From: Bacillota bacterium
GTDB taxonomy: Bacteria; Bacillota; Clostridia; Christensenellales; Aristaeellaceae
DNA length: 7,965 bases
Direction of reading: 5' to 3'
Assembly: GCA_023460055.1 (NCBI GenBank)
Contig: JAEWRJ010000030.1
Location: forward strand, 1-7,965
Positions 5,349-7,965 of this stretch are shown here, one piece after another. The position numbers and the translations under genes are program-made. The first letter of the stretch is position 1, and each line of letters starts with the position of its first letter. The notes beneath the pieces were generated by a model. The model was not told the origin of the DNA and ran no database searches. It saw nothing but the letters and a program-made list of their open reading frames with translations.

Positions 5349-5378
5349 TTGACAGGAGTTGTATAGAAATGGTATCAT
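5349..5378 (+). promoter_or_regulatory. Promoter of the membrane protein–katA transcript
   Basis: A consensus -35 TTGACA (5349-5354) is followed after 18 bases by TATCAT (5373-5378), five of six matches to the -10 consensus. Transcription would begin near 5385, leaving a leader of about 110 bases before the first start codon. In the leader TTAAG-GG-CTTAA (5396-5407) is a short inverted repeat, and TCCTG occurs twice 17 bases apart (5391 and 5408). A clear PerR box was not found. Confidence 0.7.
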
Positions 5379-5494
5379 AACAGCAATGAGTCCTGTTAAG
5401 GGCTTAATCCTGACAAACCGGATAACCAGAGCAAAGCAAGGCCGGCTCATTTAGGATAATAAAGGAATAAATCGGAAAGCAAAGAGGGTAAGCA

Positions 5495-6175
5495 ATGGAA
5501 GAAAAAAACGCAGCCGGCCGAGATGCCCGCCGCGTATTCGGCCGGGTCGAAATGGCCTTTGATGCACTCTATCTGGCTGCTGCCGCCCTGCTGGGCATAG
5601 CTTTTTTACGGGGAGCGCCGGGCGCGGCCCGCGATCTGGCCGTGTGGATGGCCTTTATACTGGCCGGCGGCGACATGTTCCACCTGGTGCCCCGCATGCT
5701 CTCTATTGCCTACGGGGATGATAAGCGATGGGCTCGCGCGATGGGCTGGGGGAAGCTGGTCACATCCCTCACCATGACTGTGTTTTATGTGCTGCTGTGG
5801 CATTTTGGGTTGGAAGCATACCGGCTTGAGGGATATGAAACGGCGACCCGTATTGTTTATGCCCTGGCGGCGGCGCGCGTTATGCTGTGCCTGCCCAAGG
5901 CAAACCAGTGGCTCAGCCCGGAGGGGAACTTCCGTTGGGCAGTTTTGCGAAACCTGCCCTTTGCGGTGCTGGGGGCGATGTGCGCTTCGCTTTACTTTGA
6001 CCGCATGTCCCTGATCCCCGCGCTTGGCGGTATGGGGGCCGCGATCAGCCTCAGCTTTCTTTTTTATCTGCCCGTGGCCTTAGGGGCGGGGAAAAACCGC
6101 AAGCTCGGCATGCTGATGATGCCCAAAACCCTCATGTATCTATGGATGCTTTTCATGATCAAGGGTTATTTATGA
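5495..6175 (+). CDS. Uncharacterised seven-helix membrane protein upstream of katA
   Basis: A 226-residue very hydrophobic protein with about seven membrane helices, near residues 22-39, 46-64, 87-107, 117-134, 148-166, 173-196 and 204-222. A basic N-terminus (RDARRVFGR) suggests N-in topology. The start has GAGGG six bases upstream. It contains only two histidines, and both fall in or at the ends of helices 2 and 3 (H63 in GGDMFHLVPR and H103 in LLWHFG), near the membrane-embedded D60 and R67. Such a pair could bind a metal or haem, but that is inference. I do not recognise the family with certainty; a distant likeness to lysoplasmalogenase-type (YhhN) membrane proteins was considered but is not supported by shared motifs. 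It is the first gene of the transcript that probably continues into katA and a Fur/PerR regulator, which suggests a link to peroxide stress. Confidence 0.85.
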   Translation: MEEKNAAGRDARRVFGRVEMAFDALYLAAAALLGIAFLRGAPGAARDLAVWMAFILAGGDMFHLVPRMLSIAYGDDKRWARAMGWGKLVTSLTMTVFYVLLWHFGLEAYRLEGYETATRIVYALAAARVMLCLPKANQWLSPEGNFRWAVLRNLPFAVLGAMCASLYFDRMSLIPALGGMGAAISLSFLFYLPVALGAGKNRKLGMLMMPKTLMYLWMLFMIKGYL

Positions 6176-6184
6176 TGGATCTGC

Positions 6185-6208
6185 GGGAGGCCGGATGGCC
6201 CGGCCCCC
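6185..6208 (+). promoter_or_regulatory. GC-rich hairpin before katA
   Basis: GGCCGG (6189-6194) pairs with CCGGCC (6200-6205) around ATGGC, and the stem extends by GGG/CCC across a bulged A. It lies just after the membrane-protein stop and 14 bases before the katA ribosome binding site. There is no U-tract. It may adjust message stability or separate expression of katA from the upstream gene. No convincing promoter for katA alone was seen. Confidence 0.5.
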
Positions 6209-6235
6209 GATAGACATATAAAAAGGAGGTAAATC

Positions 6236-7750
6236 ATGGACGATTACAAAAAACTGACCAACGAGGTAGGCGCGCCTGTTCCTGATAATGAGAACTCCAT
6301 CACGGCGGGGCCGCGCGGCCCTGTGGTTATGGAGGATGTCTGGCTGATGGAAAAGATGGCCCACTTTAACCGTGAGGTCATCCCCGAGCGCCGCATGCAT
6401 GCCAAGGGTTGGGGGGCCTACGGCCATCTGACCGTTACCCATGACATCGCCCGCTATACCAAGGCCAAGGTGCTGCAGCCCGGAGCCCGGACAGAGCTGT
6501 TTACCCGCTTTTCCACGGTGGCCGGCGAGCGCGGCGCTGCCGACTGCGAGCGCGACATCCGGGGCACAGCCGTCAAGTTCTACACCGAGGAGGGGAACTG
6601 GGACCTGGTGGGCAACAATACGCCTACCTTCTTCATCCGTGACGTGCACAACTTCTCCGACCTCAACCGCGCCGTTAAGCGCGACCCCAAGACAGGCCGC
6701 CGCAGCGCCCAGAATAACTGGGACTTCTGGACTCTGCTCCCTGAATGCTTCCATCAGATTACCATCGTGATGAGCGACCGGGGCATTCCCGCCTCGTTCC
6801 GCAATATGCACTTTTTTGGTGAGCATACTTTCTCGCTTTATAATCAACAAAACGAGCGGGTATGGTGTAAGTTCCATTTCAAAACCCGGCAGGGGATCAA
6901 GAACCTCTCAAACGAGGAAGCGGCCAGGATCAACGGCATGGACCGAGAGCATCATGGCAAGGACCTGTTTGAGGCCATCGAGAAGGGCGAATATCCCAAG
7001 TGGACCATGTACATCCAGGTGATGACGGAGGAGCAGGCGAAAAAGCATTACGAGAACCCGTTTGACATCACCAAGATCTGGCCGCACGCGGAATATCCTC
7101 TCATTGAAGTGGGTATCCTTGAACTGAACCGCAACCCCGAAAACTACTTCGCGGAAGTGGAGCAGGCGGCCTTTACCCCGGCGCATGTGGTGCCCGGTAT
7201 CGGCTTCAGCCCGGACCGTTTCCTGCAGGGTAGGCTGTTCTCCTACGGTGATGCGCAGCGTTACCGCCTGGGTGTCAATCATAACCATATTCCCGTGAAC
7301 CGCGCCAAAGTGCCGGTGAACGAGTATCACCGTGACGGCGCGATGCGCGTGGACGGCAACTACGGCGCGGCCCCCGCCTATACTCCCAACAGCTACGTCG
7401 TATGGGAGGCTCAGCCTCAGGCGATGGAGCCGCCGCTTGACCTGGAAGGCGCGATGTACCGCTATGATCCCAAGGACGATCCGACGGATGATTGCTTCCG
7501 CGCCGGCGGCAACCTCTGGCGGGTCATGACGGAGGATAAGCGGCAGATACTGATTGACAACACGGCGGCCGACATAGCCCCTGTGACACGCAACATCAAG
7601 TACCGCCACGCTGTACACTGCTATCTGGCGGATCCGCAGTACGGCGAGCGCATGGTTCGGGCTTTGGGGCTTGACATGGAGCGGGTGAAGGAACTTGCCA
7701 AACTCCCCAACAATGAATTAAACTTGAAGACATTGGACGAGAACATGTAA
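6236..7750 (+). CDS. katA: Haem catalase KatA, monofunctional, small-subunit type
   Basis: A 504-residue monofunctional haem catalase that splits hydrogen peroxide into water and oxygen in the cytoplasm. The distal catalytic His is H55 in ERRMHAKGWGAYG. The distal Asn is N128 in VGNNTPTFFIRD, 73 residues after the His, as in mammalian catalase. The proximal haem-ligand Tyr is Y337 in RLFSYGDAQRYRLG, with R333 four residues before it. The segments RFSTVAGERGAADCERDIRG, NNWDFWTLLPE and VMSDRGIPASFRNMH are strongly typical. The length and the H. influenzae HktE-like N-terminus (PDNENSITAGPRGPV) point to the small-subunit clade 3, which commonly binds NADPH. AAGGAGG lies six bases before the ATG. 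The gene sits between a membrane-protein gene 60 bases upstream and a Fur/PerR regulator gene 24 bases downstream, so peroxide-responsive control is likely. Confidence 0.97.
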   Translation: MDDYKKLTNEVGAPVPDNENSITAGPRGPVVMEDVWLMEKMAHFNREVIPERRMHAKGWGAYGHLTVTHDIARYTKAKVLQPGARTELFTRFSTVAGERGAADCERDIRGTAVKFYTEEGNWDLVGNNTPTFFIRDVHNFSDLNRAVKRDPKTGRRSAQNNWDFWTLLPECFHQITIVMSDRGIPASFRNMHFFGEHTFSLYNQQNERVWCKFHFKTRQGIKNLSNEEAARINGMDREHHGKDLFEAIEKGEYPKWTMYIQVMTEEQAKKHYENPFDITKIWPHAEYPLIEVGILELNRNPENYFAEVEQAAFTPAHVVPGIGFSPDRFLQGRLFSYGDAQRYRLGVNHNHIPVNRAKVPVNEYHRDGAMRVDGNYGAAPAYTPNSYVVWEAQPQAMEPPLDLEGAMYRYDPKDDPTDDCFRAGGNLWRVMTEDKRQILIDNTAADIAPVTRNIKYRHAVHCYLADPQYGERMVRALGLDMERVKELAKLPNNELNLKTLDENM

Positions 7751-7774
7751 CACCGATTGGAGCAGGCTGAAGGA

Positions 7775-7965
7775 ATGAAGGAGAGGCGCAACACCAAACA
7801 AAGAGAGCTGATTTTGGAGACGGTGCGAAAGCACCGGGACCATCCCAGCGCGGAGCAGATCTACATGGAGGTGCGCGCCGTTTCACCCAAAATCAGCCGC
7901 GGTACGGTCTACCGCAACCTGAACCTGCTGAGCGAAACCGGCGGCATCCGGCATCTGGAGATGCC
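7775..7965 (+). CDS. Fur/PerR-family metal-dependent regulator, N-terminal part only
   Basis: The first 63 residues of a Fur-family regulator, cut by the right edge. TKQRELILETV, then HPSAEQIYMEV, then SRGTVYRNLNLLSETGGI form the winged-helix DNA-binding domain. H23 in HPSAEQIY matches the metal-binding and oxidation-sensitive H37 of B. subtilis PerR in alignment, although Fur proteins also have a His here. The GTVYRNL recognition-helix region is typical. It lies 24 bases after the katA stop and in the same frame. The ATG at 7775 is the likely start; its ribosome binding site is poor (GGAG at 7759-7762), and an in-frame TTG at 7757 is a possible alternative. Position beside katA favours a PerR-like peroxide sensor, but the C-terminal ligands needed to decide are outside the window. 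Confidence 0.85.
   Translation, partial: MKERRNTKQRELILETVRKHRDHPSAEQIYMEVRAVSPKISRGTVYRNLNLLSETGGIRHLEM

Noticed and set aside
6170..6877. Minus-strand frames opposite katA (also 6908-7618 and 7596-7886)
   Set aside because: They lie opposite a full-length catalase with intact catalytic residues and show no family features.

Overview
The window looks like a chromosomal segment of a moderately GC-rich Firmicute, probably a clostridial lineage. The evidence is the block ireB (UPF0297) – ruvX/yqgF – DUF1292 (yrzB-like), a classic Bacilli/Clostridia neighbourhood, together with strong AGGAGG-type ribosome binding sites and a clade-3-like catalase followed by a Fur/PerR-type regulator. No mobile-element gene, tRNA, rRNA or CRISPR array was recognised.

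Layout. At 1-26 (minus) only the first codons of an unidentified gene are present. At 159-1260 (minus) lies a compact operon with its own promoter, ireB, a reading frame that joins RuvX to a DUF1292 domain, and a clear intrinsic terminator. ireB and ruvX overlap by one base. At 1326-1450 there is a 125-base nested inverted-repeat element with no recognised family. At 1456-5256 (minus) lies a galactose/glucose-type ABC importer operon in the order mglB (binding protein), mglA (ATPase), mglC (permease). It ends in a 46-residue membrane peptide whose start codon overlaps the mglC stop. A 34-base hairpin separates mglB from mglA.

The divergent intergenic region (5178-5494) holds a promoter for each side and two palindromes near the mglB promoter. 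At 5495-7965 (plus) follow an uncharacterised seven-helix membrane protein, the catalase katA, and the N-terminal part of a Fur/PerR-family regulator cut by the window edge. These three are closely spaced and plausibly form a peroxide-response unit.

How the genes fit together. MglB would capture galactose or glucose outside the membrane, and MglC with MglA would import it using ATP. IreB and RuvX belong to a housekeeping block linked to Ser/Thr-kinase signalling and to nucleic-acid processing. KatA removes hydrogen peroxide, and the adjacent Fur/PerR protein is its likely regulator. The most unusual items are the RuvX–DUF1292 fused frame that keeps the internal ribosome binding site, the mglC-coupled membrane micropeptide, the 1326-1450 structured element, and the membrane protein linked to katA.
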